Assembly (NCBI RefSeq): GCF_018596315.1
Contig: NZ_JAHEAG010000008.1
Coordinates: 1-64,000 of the forward strand
DNA length: 64,000 nt
Reading direction: 5' to 3'
From: Bradyrhizobium sp. SRL28
GTDB lineage: Bacteria > Pseudomonadota > Alphaproteobacteria > Rhizobiales > Xanthobacteraceae
The translations under genes and the position numbers were made by a program. Shown piece after piece: positions 8,128 to 16,816 of the stretch (the stretch's first letter is position 1; each line of letters begins with the position of its first letter). The notes under the pieces were generated by a model. The model was not told the origin of the DNA. It saw only the letters and a list, made by a program, of their open reading frames with translations, and did not search any database.

Positions 8128-10182
8128 TCAGACGTCCAGCAGGTCGTCGCTGGCGAATTCCGCCTTGTCGGAGATGAAGGCGAACCGCGCCTCGGCCTTG
8201 GTTCCCATCAGCCGCTCGACAGAATCGGCGGTGCCTTCGCGGTCGTCGGCCAAGAGCACCACGCGGAGCAGGGTGCGCCTGGCCGGATCCATGGTGGTTT
8301 CCTTGAGCTGCGCCGGCATCATCTCGCCGAGGCCTTTGAAGCGACCGACATCGACCTTGGCGTTGGCGTTGAACTCGCTCTTCAAGAGCGTGTCCTTGTG
8401 GGCGTCGTCGCGGGCGTAGATCGTCTTGGCGCCATGGGTGAGCCGATAGAGCGGCGGCACCGCCAGATAGAGATGGCCCTCGTCGATCAGCCGCGGCGTC
8501 TGGCGGTAGAAGAATGTGATCAGGAGCGAGGCGATATGCGCGCCGTCGACGTCGGCGTCGGTCATGATGATGATGCGGGAATAGCGCAGATCTTCTTCGC
8601 GATAATGCGCGAGCGTGCCGCAACCGATCGCCTGCATCAGATCGGCGAGCTGCGCATTCGCAGTCAGCTTGTCCTTGCCGGCGGAAGCGACGTTGAGGAT
8701 TTTTCCGCGCAGGGGCAGCACCGCCTGGGTCTTGCGGTCGCGCGCCTGTTTTGCGCTGCCGCCCGCCGAGTCGCCTTCGACGATGAACAGTTCGGAGCCT
8801 TCGGTGGCTGTGTTGGTGCAATCGGCAAGCTTGCCGGGCAGGCGGAGCTTCTTCACGGCGGTCTTGCGTGACGTCTCCTTCTCGGCGCGGCGGCGCAGCC
8901 GTTCGTCGGCGCGCTCGACGACGAAATCCAGCAGCTTGTTGGCCTGCAGCGGATTGCCCGACAGCCAGTGATCGAACGGATCCTTGATCGCCTGTTCGAC
9001 GATCTTCTGCGCTTCCGCCGTGGCGAGCCGGTCTTTGGTCTGGCCCTGGAATTCGGGCTCGCGCACGAACACCGAGAGCATCACGGCAGCTCCCACCATG
9101 ACGTCTTCCGACGTGACGGGCGCGGCGCGCTTGCCTTGGCCGATACGCTCGGCGTGGTCTTTCAGGCCACGCAGCATCGCGCTGCGCATGCCGGACTCGT
9201 GCGTGCCGCCATCCGGCGTCGGCACCGTGTTGCAGTAGGAGGAGAGGAAGCCGTCGGCGTCCGCCGTCCAGGCCACCGCCCATTCGCAGGCGCCATGGGC
9301 GCCGTTGCGGCCCGATTTGCCGGAGAAGATATCCGGATGCACCAGCGTGTCGGCGTGAATCGCGGCGCCGAGATAGTCCTTCAGGCCGCCCGGGAAGTGG
9401 AAGCTATCCTCGGCCGGCACATCCTCGATGCCCTTCAGCAGCGCGGGATCGCAGCGCCAGCGGATCTCGACGCCGCCGAACAGGTAGGCTTTCGAGCGCG
9501 TCATCTTGAACAGGCGCTGCGGCTTGAAAGCGGCTTTGGCGCCGAAAATATCGGTGTCCGGCTTGAAGCGGATGCGGGTGCCGCGGCGGTTGTTGATCTT
9601 GCCGAGGTCCTCGAGCTTGCCCTTGGGATGGCCGCGCTCGAAACTCATCCGGTAGAGCTTCTGGCTGCGCGCGACTTCGACCTCGAGCCGTGAGGACAGC
9701 GCGTTGACCACGGAGACGCCGACGCCGTGCAGGCCGCCCGAGGTCTCGTAGACCTTGGAGTCGAATTTGCCGCCGGAATGCAGCGTGCACATGATGACTT
9801 CGAGCGCGGACTTCTTCGGAAATTTCGGATGCGGATCGACGGGAATGCCGCGGCCGTTATCGGTCACGGTCAGAAAACCGTCGGCGCTCAATTCCACCTC
9901 GATGAACGAGGCGTGCCCTGCCAGAGCTTCGTCCATGGCGTTGTCGATGACTTCGGCGAACAGATGGTGCAGCGCCTTTTCGTCGGTGCCGCCGATATAC
10001 ATGCCGGGACGGCGGCGCACCGGCTCCAATCCTTCCAGCACTTCGATGTCGGCCGCGGTATAGCCGGCCTCGGCGCTGGTCGCCCGCGACGCGGTCTTGG
10101 GCGCGGCGCGGCCCTTCGATTCCGCCCCAAAGAGGTCGTTGGCAGATCTGGGTTTTGCAGCTGATTTCAATGACTTGGACAT
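8128..10182 (-). CDS. parE: DNA topoisomerase IV subunit B
   Basis: A 684-residue ATPase subunit of topoisomerase IV, which separates linked daughter chromosomes. Seen directly: a Lys/Ala-rich N-terminal extension of about 40 residues; the GHKL ATPase motifs EVIDNAMDEA (77-86), DNGRGIP (108-114) and GGLHGVG (149-155); the transducer domain; then the TOPRIM motifs EGDSAGG (469-475) and DADVDG (542-547) that bind Mg. The C-terminus after TOPRIM is the short type seen in ParE rather than the longer GyrB tail with inserts. ParC is not in the window. The gene is monocistronic, and the ribosome site AGAG before ATG is weak. Confidence 0.95.
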   Translation of the reverse strand: MSKSLKSAAKPRSANDLFGAESKGRAAPKTASRATSAEAGYTAADIEVLEGLEPVRRRPGMYIGGTDEKALHHLFAEVIDNAMDEALAGHASFIEVELSADGFLTVTDNGRGIPVDPHPKFPKKSALEVIMCTLHSGGKFDSKVYETSGGLHGVGVSVVNALSSRLEVEVARSQKLYRMSFERGHPKGKLEDLGKINNRRGTRIRFKPDTDIFGAKAAFKPQRLFKMTRSKAYLFGGVEIRWRCDPALLKGIEDVPAEDSFHFPGGLKDYLGAAIHADTLVHPDIFSGKSGRNGAHGACEWAVAWTADADGFLSSYCNTVPTPDGGTHESGMRSAMLRGLKDHAERIGQGKRAAPVTSEDVMVGAAVMLSVFVREPEFQGQTKDRLATAEAQKIVEQAIKDPFDHWLSGNPLQANKLLDFVVERADERLRRRAEKETSRKTAVKKLRLPGKLADCTNTATEGSELFIVEGDSAGGSAKQARDRKTQAVLPLRGKILNVASAGKDKLTANAQLADLMQAIGCGTLAHYREEDLRYSRIIIMTDADVDGAHIASLLITFFYRQTPRLIDEGHLYLAVPPLYRLTHGAKTIYARDDAHKDTLLKSEFNANAKVDVGRFKGLGEMMPAQLKETTMDPARRTLLRVVLLADDREGTADSVERLMGTKAEARFAFISDKAEFASDDLLDV

Positions 10183-10395
10183 GGCTCTTTAGGTGTTGCG
10201 GCAGCGCGCGGCAGCGAATCGGTTGCTGTAACTATGCCACGGATGGGCTCAAAAAGTGACGGCTGGGCTGCAAAGCGTCGCGGCCGGGAGGTTCACGGCC
10301 GGACCACGCGGTCAAAATATCGCAATGCCAGCGAGGGCTCCCCCTTGCATTCTCGTCAGGGTTGCTCGAATGTTTTGCCGGGTGGGGGACTGTAA

Positions 10396-10839
10396 ATGAT
10401 CATCAGGCTATTGCTGGCCGTCGCAATCGCGGCGCCGTGTGTCGGTTGCGCCTCCGTGACGCGCGGAACGACCGAGAATATTTCCATTTCGAGCACACCG
10501 GCGGGCGCGACCGCCGAGATCGCTGGGCTAGATATTCCAACAAGTTGCGTCACTCCGTGCGTGGTTCAGGCGAAGCGCAACGCCGACATCACCGTAACGG
10601 TGAACAAGGAAGGATATGAGCCCCAGATCATTCCGCTGACCAAGGAAATCCCCGGTACCGGCGCGGCGGGTTTCGCGGGCAATGTCCTTCTCGGCGGCCT
10701 GGTCGGGATGGGCGTCGACGCCGCCACCGGTGCCGCACTGGATCACAAGCCGAATCCGGTCATCGTGACCCTGCAACCGGTCGCTCCGCAGGCCCGCCGG
10801 CCGCGGCCGCCAAGACGGGTGCCGCCGCCGCAGAGCTGA
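10396..10839 (+). CDS. Lipoprotein with PEGA-like domain
   Basis: A 147-residue protein with a lipoprotein signal: a short hydrophobic stretch, then VGCAS with the lipidated Cys at about 18. The next part (STPAGATAEIAG, then VTVNKEGYEPQ) resembles a PEGA beta-domain, which often sits on surface lipoproteins. A glycine-rich hydrophobic patch near 90-115 could insert into a membrane. The tail is rich in Pro and Arg. It has no close neighbours on its strand. The role is unknown. Confidence 0.75.
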   Translation: MIIRLLLAVAIAAPCVGCASVTRGTTENISISSTPAGATAEIAGLDIPTSCVTPCVVQAKRNADITVTVNKEGYEPQIIPLTKEIPGTGAAGFAGNVLLGGLVGMGVDAATGAALDHKPNPVIVTLQPVAPQARRPRPPRRVPPPQS

Positions 10840-11125
10840 GTCCCGTTACTCAGCCTTTGCCGTCCGGATCGGGATTATCATCGTGGACGGCACCAGCGCC
10901 GCCGCCATGGGCAGCGCGCGCCATGGACGAGGTTCAAAAAGTGACAGTCGAGTCCCCCGGTAGCGGGGGCCAAAGACCCCTCAAGGTGGTGGAGTATGAG
11001 GTCAATCACGCCGCGTGCCGGCCTTTGTGACTTGAAGTCACGTAAGGGGGTGGCGTACCTGTTTCCGGGCTTTGAATCTGCGAAAGCTTCATCAGCGGAA
11101 ACGGGGCGGGAGGGCCTTTCGGAAT

Positions 11126-11656
11126 ATGGAAGATTTTGCGCGTGCCCTGGTTGATTTCGTGCGCGACAATCAGGCCTGGGCCGCCCCGATCGTTCTCGTG
11201 CTGGCGTTTGGCGAATCCCTCGCCTTCATCTCGCTGCTCGTGCCGGCCTGGGGGGCGCTGGTTGCAATCGGTGCGCTGATCGGCGTCAGTGGCATCAGTT
11301 TCTGGCCGGTCTGGCTGGCCGGCGGCATAGGCGCGGCGCTGGGCGATTGGGTCTCGTACTGGTTCGGCTACAAATACAAGGAACACGTCGCCGAGATGTG
11401 GCCGCTGTCGCGCTATCCGGAGATCCTGCCGCGGGGCGAGGCTTTCGTCCAAAAATGGGGCGTGCCCTCGATTTTCATCGGCCGGTTCTTCGGGCCGCTG
11501 CGCGCCTCGGTGCCGCTCGCCGCCGGCATTTTCGAGATGTCCTACTGGCCGTTCCAGATCGCCAATTTCGTGTCGGCGCTGGTGTGGTCGGCCGTCCTGC
11601 TGCTGGTCGGCGACGTGATGGGGAAACTCGCCGAATGGCTGTGGCGGGTGACGTAG
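11126..11656 (+). CDS. DedA/VTT-domain membrane protein
   Basis: A 176-residue integral membrane protein. The start at MEDFARALVDF is preferred over an upstream frame because GGGAGGG lies before this ATG and the extra residues are basic and unlike the family. The DedA marks are present: a gate-like segment GESLAFISLLVPAWGAL, then FxGRFFGPLRASVPLAAGI, which carries the Arg and Pro residues conserved in the SNARE-associated/VTT fold, and several hydrophobic helices. DedA proteins help recycle lipid carriers such as undecaprenyl phosphate or phospholipids across the inner membrane. A short perfect palindrome (GTGACTT-G-AAGTCAC, 11027-11041) lies upstream and might be a regulator site. Confidence 0.85.
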   Translation: MEDFARALVDFVRDNQAWAAPIVLVLAFGESLAFISLLVPAWGALVAIGALIGVSGISFWPVWLAGGIGAALGDWVSYWFGYKYKEHVAEMWPLSRYPEILPRGEAFVQKWGVPSIFIGRFFGPLRASVPLAAGIFEMSYWPFQIANFVSALVWSAVLLLVGDVMGKLAEWLWRVT

Positions 11657-11859
11657 GGGCAGGCCGGAATAAGGCGTTGGTGGGGGTGTTAGCCACGAAG
11701 ATGCGGGCCACGGATTGGAGCCACCTTTTGGCTGGCGTCGCTTTGCCGTCGTCGCGCTAGCGTAAAGCGTTAGTAGAATCGGCGGTAACCAAGAGGGCGC
11801 GTCAAGAACGCGGGGGAATCCCGCAATCGCACTCATCGACTCACTGGGAGAACATCACT

Positions 11860-12849
11860 ATGGAATTGACACGTCGTCACGCACTCGCAGGCGCTGCAGC
11901 GCTCGCCGCCACGCCGCTCTTGCCGAAAGCGCCCGCCAGGGCGGCTGCGCCGGTGGCGGACAAGCAGGCGCCGAGTTTCTATCGCTACAAGGTGGGCGAT
12001 GCCCAGGTGACGGCGATCTCTGATGGCGTCAACAACTTCGCGCTGCCCGATACGTTCGTGCTCAACGTCAAGAAGGACGAAGTCAACGCGGCGCTCGAAA
12101 AGAACTTCATGCCGAAGGACAAGATGTCGATCCAGTTCGCGCCACTGGTCATCAATACCGGCGGCAAGCTGGTCGTGGTCGACACCGGCAACGGCGCTGC
12201 CGCCTTTGCATCGAGCAAGGGCAATGTCGGGCAGTTCGGGGCCAACATGGTCGCCGCGGGGTTCGACCCCAAGGCGGTCGACATGGTGGTGATCTCGCAT
12301 TTTCACGGCGACCACATCAACGGGCTCCTGACCGCCGAGAACACGCTGGCATTCCCCAATGCCGAGGTGCTGGTGCCGGCGGCGGAGTGGAAATATTTCA
12401 TGGATGACGGCGAGATGAGCCGTGCGCCGGAAGGGCGGATGCAGACGGTGTTCAAGAATGCCCGTCGCGTGTTCGAGGCGGGACTGAACAAGAAGGCGAC
12501 GCCCTATGAGTGGGGCAAGGAAGTCGCACCGGGACTGACGGCGGTCGAAACCATCGGCCACACGCCGGGCCACACCTCCTACGTTCTCGCGTCAGGCTCC
12601 GACAAGGTGTTCATCCAGTCCGACGTCACCAACCTGCCGGCGCTGTTCGTCACCAATCCGGGCTGGCACCTAATGTTCGACCAGGATCCGGCGCTGGCGG
12701 AAAAGACCCGCCGCCGGGTCTACGACATGCTGGTGGCCGACAAGATGCGGGTCCAGGGCTTCCACTATCCGTTTCCGGCCAATGGCTTCGTCGAGAAGGA
12801 CGGCAACGGTTACCGGCTGATCCCGGCGCCGTGGAATCCGGTGATCTGA
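11860..12849 (+). CDS. Tat-exported metallo-beta-lactamase-fold hydrolase
   Basis: A 329-residue protein. The N-terminus has TRRHALAGAAALAA, a twin-arginine signal, so the enzyme is probably folded with its metal before export to the periplasm. The catalytic motif HFHGDH at 147-152 is intact, GHTPGHT near 232-238 supplies another metal ligand, and QSDV near 252 the bridging Asp. This is a glyoxalase-II/lactonase-like MBL protein. The fold covers lactonases, thiol esterases and beta-lactamases, so the substrate is open. It is transcribed alone, and a palindromic repeat follows the stop. Confidence 0.87.
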   Translation: MELTRRHALAGAAALAATPLLPKAPARAAAPVADKQAPSFYRYKVGDAQVTAISDGVNNFALPDTFVLNVKKDEVNAALEKNFMPKDKMSIQFAPLVINTGGKLVVVDTGNGAAAFASSKGNVGQFGANMVAAGFDPKAVDMVVISHFHGDHINGLLTAENTLAFPNAEVLVPAAEWKYFMDDGEMSRAPEGRMQTVFKNARRVFEAGLNKKATPYEWGKEVAPGLTAVETIGHTPGHTSYVLASGSDKVFIQSDVTNLPALFVTNPGWHLMFDQDPALAEKTRRRVYDMLVADKMRVQGFHYPFPANGFVEKDGNGYRLIPAPWNPVI

Positions 12850-12857
12850 CACGGAGT

Positions 12858-12940
12858 GTCATTCCGGGATGGTGCGTTAGCACCAGACCCGGAATCTCGA
12901 GATTCCGGGTTCGCTCGCTTCGCTCCCGCCCCGGAATGAC
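12858..12940. repeat. Palindromic intergenic repeat (GTCATTCCGGG family)
   Basis: The unit opens with GTCATTCCGGG (12858) and closes with CCGGAATGAC (12940). Inside it is a perfect 24-base palindrome at 12887-12910 built on CCGGAATCTCGAGATTCCGG. It follows the MBL gene and could fold in RNA. Related outer ends occur at 25122-25240. Confidence 0.75.
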
Positions 12941-13159
12941 GTGGAAAAACTTGACGTCAGGTGGGCGCGGCCTTATAGCCGCGCCCATGATTATCGCCGC
13001 GACCATGACCATCGCCCGCCGCCGCCGCATTATCGCGGTATGGGCGGACGTCTGCGTTTAAGATCGTCGCCTCTGCCGCCGGATCGGGTCCCGCGGCTTC
13101 TTCCTTTTCCAGAAAACGCGGTCTGAACTGGCGGCTCCTACGTCAAGCAGGAGTTTGAG

Positions 13160-13846
13160 ATGTATACGCCTCCACCGTTCAAATCCGACCGCGCCGCGAG
13201 CCTGGCGTTCGCGGAAGCGCGCGGCTTTGGGCTGGCCTGCGCGTGGGACGGCAAAAAGCCGGTCGCCTCGTCGCTGCCGTTCTATCTGACCTCGGCCAAT
13301 GACGGCACGCCGCGCGCAGCCTTCCACGTCGCGCGTCACAATCCGCTGATAAAGCTCGCGGACGGCACGACGTCCTGGCTGCTGGCCGTCAACGGCGCGG
13401 ATGCCTATGTGTCGCCGGACTGGTACGTCTCGCCGGACCAGGTGCCGACCTGGCTCTATCAGGCGGTGCATCTGACCGGCCCGGTGCGGGCGATGTCCGA
13501 CGACGAACTCGCCGCGCAGATCGAGGCGCTCAGCGCCAAGTTCGAGGAGCGGCTGTTGCCGAAAAAGCCATGGCTGTCGTCGAAGATGACGGCCGGGCGT
13601 CTGGAAGCGATGAAGAAAGCGATTGTGGGCCTCGAGATGACGGTTGAAGAAGTTGAGGGCAGCTTCAAGCTGAACCAGCACAAATCCGAGGCCGACTATG
13701 CGGCGGTTGCCGGATCGCTTGCCACGCAAGCCGACACCGGCGCGCAGCAGATCGCGCATTTGATGAAACAGGCACGGCCCAACGCGTTTGCAGACCAAGA
13801 GGCCTTTGCCAACGAAACGAACCAGTTCGAAAGGACCGTGCCATGA
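13160..13846 (+). CDS. PaiB-like FMN-binding negative transcriptional regulator family protein
   Basis: A 228-residue protein starting MYTPPPFKSDR, with GGAG 8 bases upstream. The opening Y-P-P-F pattern, the split-barrel flavin-binding centre (ASSLPFYL, FHVARHNP), WYVSPDQVPTW and the C-terminal helix pair fit the PaiB family. PaiB was first described as a Bacillus repressor of sporulation and protease genes. Most relatives are FMN- or haem-binding proteins of unknown role. Its last four bases overlap the start of the argC gene (ATGA), so the two are translationally coupled. Confidence 0.8.
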   Translation: MYTPPPFKSDRAASLAFAEARGFGLACAWDGKKPVASSLPFYLTSANDGTPRAAFHVARHNPLIKLADGTTSWLLAVNGADAYVSPDWYVSPDQVPTWLYQAVHLTGPVRAMSDDELAAQIEALSAKFEERLLPKKPWLSSKMTAGRLEAMKKAIVGLEMTVEEVEGSFKLNQHKSEADYAAVAGSLATQADTGAQQIAHLMKQARPNAFADQEAFANETNQFERTVP

Positions 13847-14835
13847 CCCTCACCGACAGCCACCAGCCCAAGATCACCGACAAGACCGCCGGCGCCTCGA
13901 CCAAGCCCGCCGTGTTCGTCGACGGCGCCTCCGGAACGACGGGGCTCGGCATTCAGGAGCGCCTTCGGCTGCAGAACGACGTCGTGGTGAAAAGCATTGC
14001 CGAGGACAAGCGCAAGGATGCGGGCGCCAAGCGGGCGCTGATGGAGGAAGTGGATCTCGTCATCCTCTGCCTGCCTGATGATGCCGCGAAGGAAACCGTA
14101 GCCTTGATCGACAGCATGGGCGCTGCGGCCCCGAAGGTGCTCGACGCATCGACGGCGTTCCGGGTCGCCCCCGACTGGGCTTACGGTTTTCCGGAGCTCA
14201 CGCCTGATCAGGCCGACAAAATCCGGACCGCCCGGAAGGTCTCCAATCCCGGCTGCTATCCGACCGGCGGGATTGCGCTGCTGCGGCCGCTGGTCGATGC
14301 CGGACTGTTGCCTGCGGACTATCCCGTCACCATCAACGCGGTGAGCGGCTATTCGGGCGGCGGCAAGTCGATGATCGCAAATTTCGAGGATGGCAGCGCG
14401 CCGTCCTTCGAATTGTATGGCCTCGGCTTCGAGCACAAGCATCTGCCGGAGACGCAGCTTTACTCACAACTGACGCGGCGGCCGATCTTCGTGCCGTCGG
14501 TCGGCAATTATCGGCAGGGCATGCTGGTCTCGGTGCCGTTGCATCTCGACACGCTGACGGGCAAGCCGAGCGGTTCAGACTTGCACGCCGCGCTGGCGAA
14601 ACGCTACGCGGGAAGCAAGTACGTCTCGGTCATGCCGCTCGAAAACGCGGCGACCAAGGGCGGACGGATCGAGCCCGAGGCGCTCAACGAGACCAACAAG
14701 CTCGAACTCTACGTCTTTGCCAGTGACAAACATCGCCAGGCCGTTCTGGTCGCGCGGCTCGACAATCTCGGCAAGGGCGCGTCGGGAGCTGCGGTGCAGA
14801 ACATGCGGCTGATGCTGGGCCTTGCCGACAAGTAA
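13843..14835 (+). CDS. argC: N-acetyl-gamma-glutamyl-phosphate reductase, short (type 2) form
   Basis: A 330-residue enzyme of arginine synthesis that reduces N-acetylglutamyl phosphate to the semialdehyde with NADPH. Seen: GASGTTG cofactor loop (28-34), catalytic Cys138 in SNPGCYPTG, a conserved His region (FEHKHLPE) and the dimer arm. An N-terminal extension of about 20 residues is rich in Thr and Lys. The compact spacing of cofactor loop and catalytic Cys marks the type 2 (AGPR_type_2) subfamily, distinct from the neighbour at 14980, which is type 1. It starts inside the stop of the PaiB-like gene. Whether it works in arginine synthesis or on a related substrate is not settled by sequence. 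Confidence 0.88.
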   Translation: MTLTDSHQPKITDKTAGASTKPAVFVDGASGTTGLGIQERLRLQNDVVVKSIAEDKRKDAGAKRALMEEVDLVILCLPDDAAKETVALIDSMGAAAPKVLDASTAFRVAPDWAYGFPELTPDQADKIRTARKVSNPGCYPTGGIALLRPLVDAGLLPADYPVTINAVSGYSGGGKSMIANFEDGSAPSFELYGLGFEHKHLPETQLYSQLTRRPIFVPSVGNYRQGMLVSVPLHLDTLTGKPSGSDLHAALAKRYAGSKYVSVMPLENAATKGGRIEPEALNETNKLELYVFASDKHRQAVLVARLDNLGKGASGAAVQNMRLMLGLADK

Positions 14836-14979
14836 GTGATCCAGCGTTCTCGCAAAGGAGAGCACGGTGGACGAGGACGCGCGTGCGTTCGCAGACTTGA
14901 TGCGCGCGCCACGGCCGCGGGCTTTCGCTGCCGTGGCGGTACAAGACAAGCAAACGATTTCGCCTGAAAGGAGCGTGCG

Positions 14980-16026
14980 ATGGGCATGAAGAAGATCGGC
15001 ATTCTCGGTGCCTCCGGTTACACCGGAGCCGACGCGGTGCGCCTGTTGGCGCGGCACCCGAACGCCGAGATCACGGCGCTCACCGCCAACACCCATGCGG
15101 GCAAAGCGATGGGCGACGTCTTTCCGCATTTCTTCATGCTCGATCTGCCGAAACTGGTTGAATGGGAGAAGGTCGACTGGAGCAAGCTCGACGCGGTGTT
15201 CTGCGGGCTGCCGCACGGCACCACGCAGGAGATCATCGCGGCGGTTCTCAAAGCCAACCCCAGGATCAAGATCCTCGACATGTCCGCCGATTTCCGGCTG
15301 CGCGACAAGGATACTTACGCGCAGTGGTACGGCCATGAACACCGGGCGCTGGAATTGCAGGGCGAGGCCGTCTACGGCCTGACCGAGTTCTACCGGGAGA
15401 AAATCGCATCCGCGCGTCTCGTCGCCTGTCCCGGCTGCTATCCGACGGCGGCGCTGCTGGCGCTCGTGCCGCTTGCGAAAGCCAAACTGATCGATGTCGA
15501 TGACATCGTCATCGACGCGAAGTCGGGCGTCACCGGTGCCGGCCGCGGGCTGAAGCAGAACATGCTGTTCAGCGAGGCGGGCGAGGGGCTCTCGCCCTAT
15601 TCGGTGGGCACCCATCGCCACGCGCCTGAAATTGAGCAGGAGATCGGCGTCGCCGCTGAATCCGCAGTGACGGTGAATTTCACCCCGCATCTGATCCCGA
15701 TGGCGCGGGGCGAACTCTGCACGTCCTATGTCAGGCTCAACGGCGCGACGCCGGACGATTTGCGGGCTGCGCTGGAGAAGGCCTACGCCAACGAGCCCTT
15801 CGTGCGTGTCGCGAAGAAGGGTGTGCTGCCGCAGACCCAGAACGTGCGCGGCTCCAACTATGTGCAGATCGGCGTGGTCGCCGACCGCATCAAGAACCGG
15901 GCGATCGTGATTTCCACGCTCGACAATCTGGTAAAGGGTTCTGCTGGTCAGGCGATCCAGAACATGAACCTGATGTTCGGACTGCCCGAGACGGCAGGGC
16001 TGGAACAGATCGCGCTGTTTCCGTAA
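14980..16026 (+). CDS. argC: N-acetyl-gamma-glutamyl-phosphate reductase, type 1
   Basis: A 348-residue protein with GASGYTG at 10-16, LPHGTTQE, SADFRLRD, catalytic Cys153 in ACPGCYPTA, the loop SGVTGAGRGLKQN and the His-bearing segment GTHRHAPEIEQ. This is the standard long bacterial ArgC. GAAAGGAG lies 7-8 bases before the ATG. It follows the type 2 paralogue by 144 bases on the same strand, so the organism carries both versions side by side. A small methyltransferase gene follows 11 bases after its stop. Confidence 0.93.
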   Translation: MGMKKIGILGASGYTGADAVRLLARHPNAEITALTANTHAGKAMGDVFPHFFMLDLPKLVEWEKVDWSKLDAVFCGLPHGTTQEIIAAVLKANPRIKILDMSADFRLRDKDTYAQWYGHEHRALELQGEAVYGLTEFYREKIASARLVACPGCYPTAALLALVPLAKAKLIDVDDIVIDAKSGVTGAGRGLKQNMLFSEAGEGLSPYSVGTHRHAPEIEQEIGVAAESAVTVNFTPHLIPMARGELCTSYVRLNGATPDDLRAALEKAYANEPFVRVAKKGVLPQTQNVRGSNYVQIGVVADRIKNRAIVISTLDNLVKGSAGQAIQNMNLMFGLPETAGLEQIALFP

Positions 16027-16037
16027 CGCGAGGTGCT

Positions 16038-16634
16038 GTGGTGGACGAAGCCACGCTGCAATTCTACCGCGGCAACGCCGAGGCCTATGCCGGGCGCGAG
16101 ATCACCTCGCGTCAGGCGAGGCTGACGTCGTTTCTGGCGTTGCTCCCACCGGGCGCTTGCATTCTCGAACTCGGCTGCGGCGCCGGCGGCGACACCGCGG
16201 TAATGCTGGCGCGCGGGTTCGACGTCCGCGCAACGGACGGATCGCCGGAAATGGCAGCTGTCGCTTCCAAGCGTCTCGGCCGCACCGTCGAGACGCTGCT
16301 GTTTCATGACCTCGGCGAGGTCGAGGCCTATGATGCCGTCTGGGCCAATGCCTGCCTGCTTCATGTGCCAAGGTCGGAGCTTGCGGATGTACTCGCGCGG
16401 ATCTGGCGCGCGCTGAAGCCTGCGGGCTATTTCTTCGCAAGTTACAAGGAAGGCGATGGCGACGGCCGCGACACGCTCAATCGCTACTACAATTATCCGT
16501 CACCGGACTGGCTGCGCGCGACCTATGCCGAGGCGGGGAGCTGGAACTCGCTGTCGATCGAGAGCGGCGAAGTCAAAGGATTCGACGACAAGATGGCGTC
16601 GATGTTGTTCGTCGTGGCTCGAAAAGGCGGCTGA
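16038..16634 (+). CDS. Class I SAM-dependent methyltransferase
   Basis: A 198-residue protein starting at GTG (a second GTG follows at once). Motif I is ELGCGAGGDT near 41-50, followed by the acidic residue that binds the ribose (RATDGS), a DAVWANACLLHV motif IV and the post-motif region LKPAGYFFASY. This is a Methyltransf_11/25-type enzyme acting on a small molecule or lipid. The gap to argC is 11 bases, so the two are probably co-transcribed. Nothing ties it to arginine synthesis. Confidence 0.82.
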   Translation: MVDEATLQFYRGNAEAYAGREITSRQARLTSFLALLPPGACILELGCGAGGDTAVMLARGFDVRATDGSPEMAAVASKRLGRTVETLLFHDLGEVEAYDAVWANACLLHVPRSELADVLARIWRALKPAGYFFASYKEGDGDGRDTLNRYYNYPSPDWLRATYAEAGSWNSLSIESGEVKGFDDKMASMLFVVARKGG

Positions 16635-16816
16635 AGAACGGCTTCCAAGCCCGTGATATTGCCCGGATATTGCCCCAGTTCGTCGCGTGAGAGAAATCCC
16701 CGGAGGATGTGGCTGGCAGGCTACAGCTTTAAGATACGAATCCAGTAAGCACATCCCGAGTGCCAACAGCGCGTGTGTTGGAAAGTTTTGGGAATGCCGG
16801 ACTGGGAATGCCGTAA

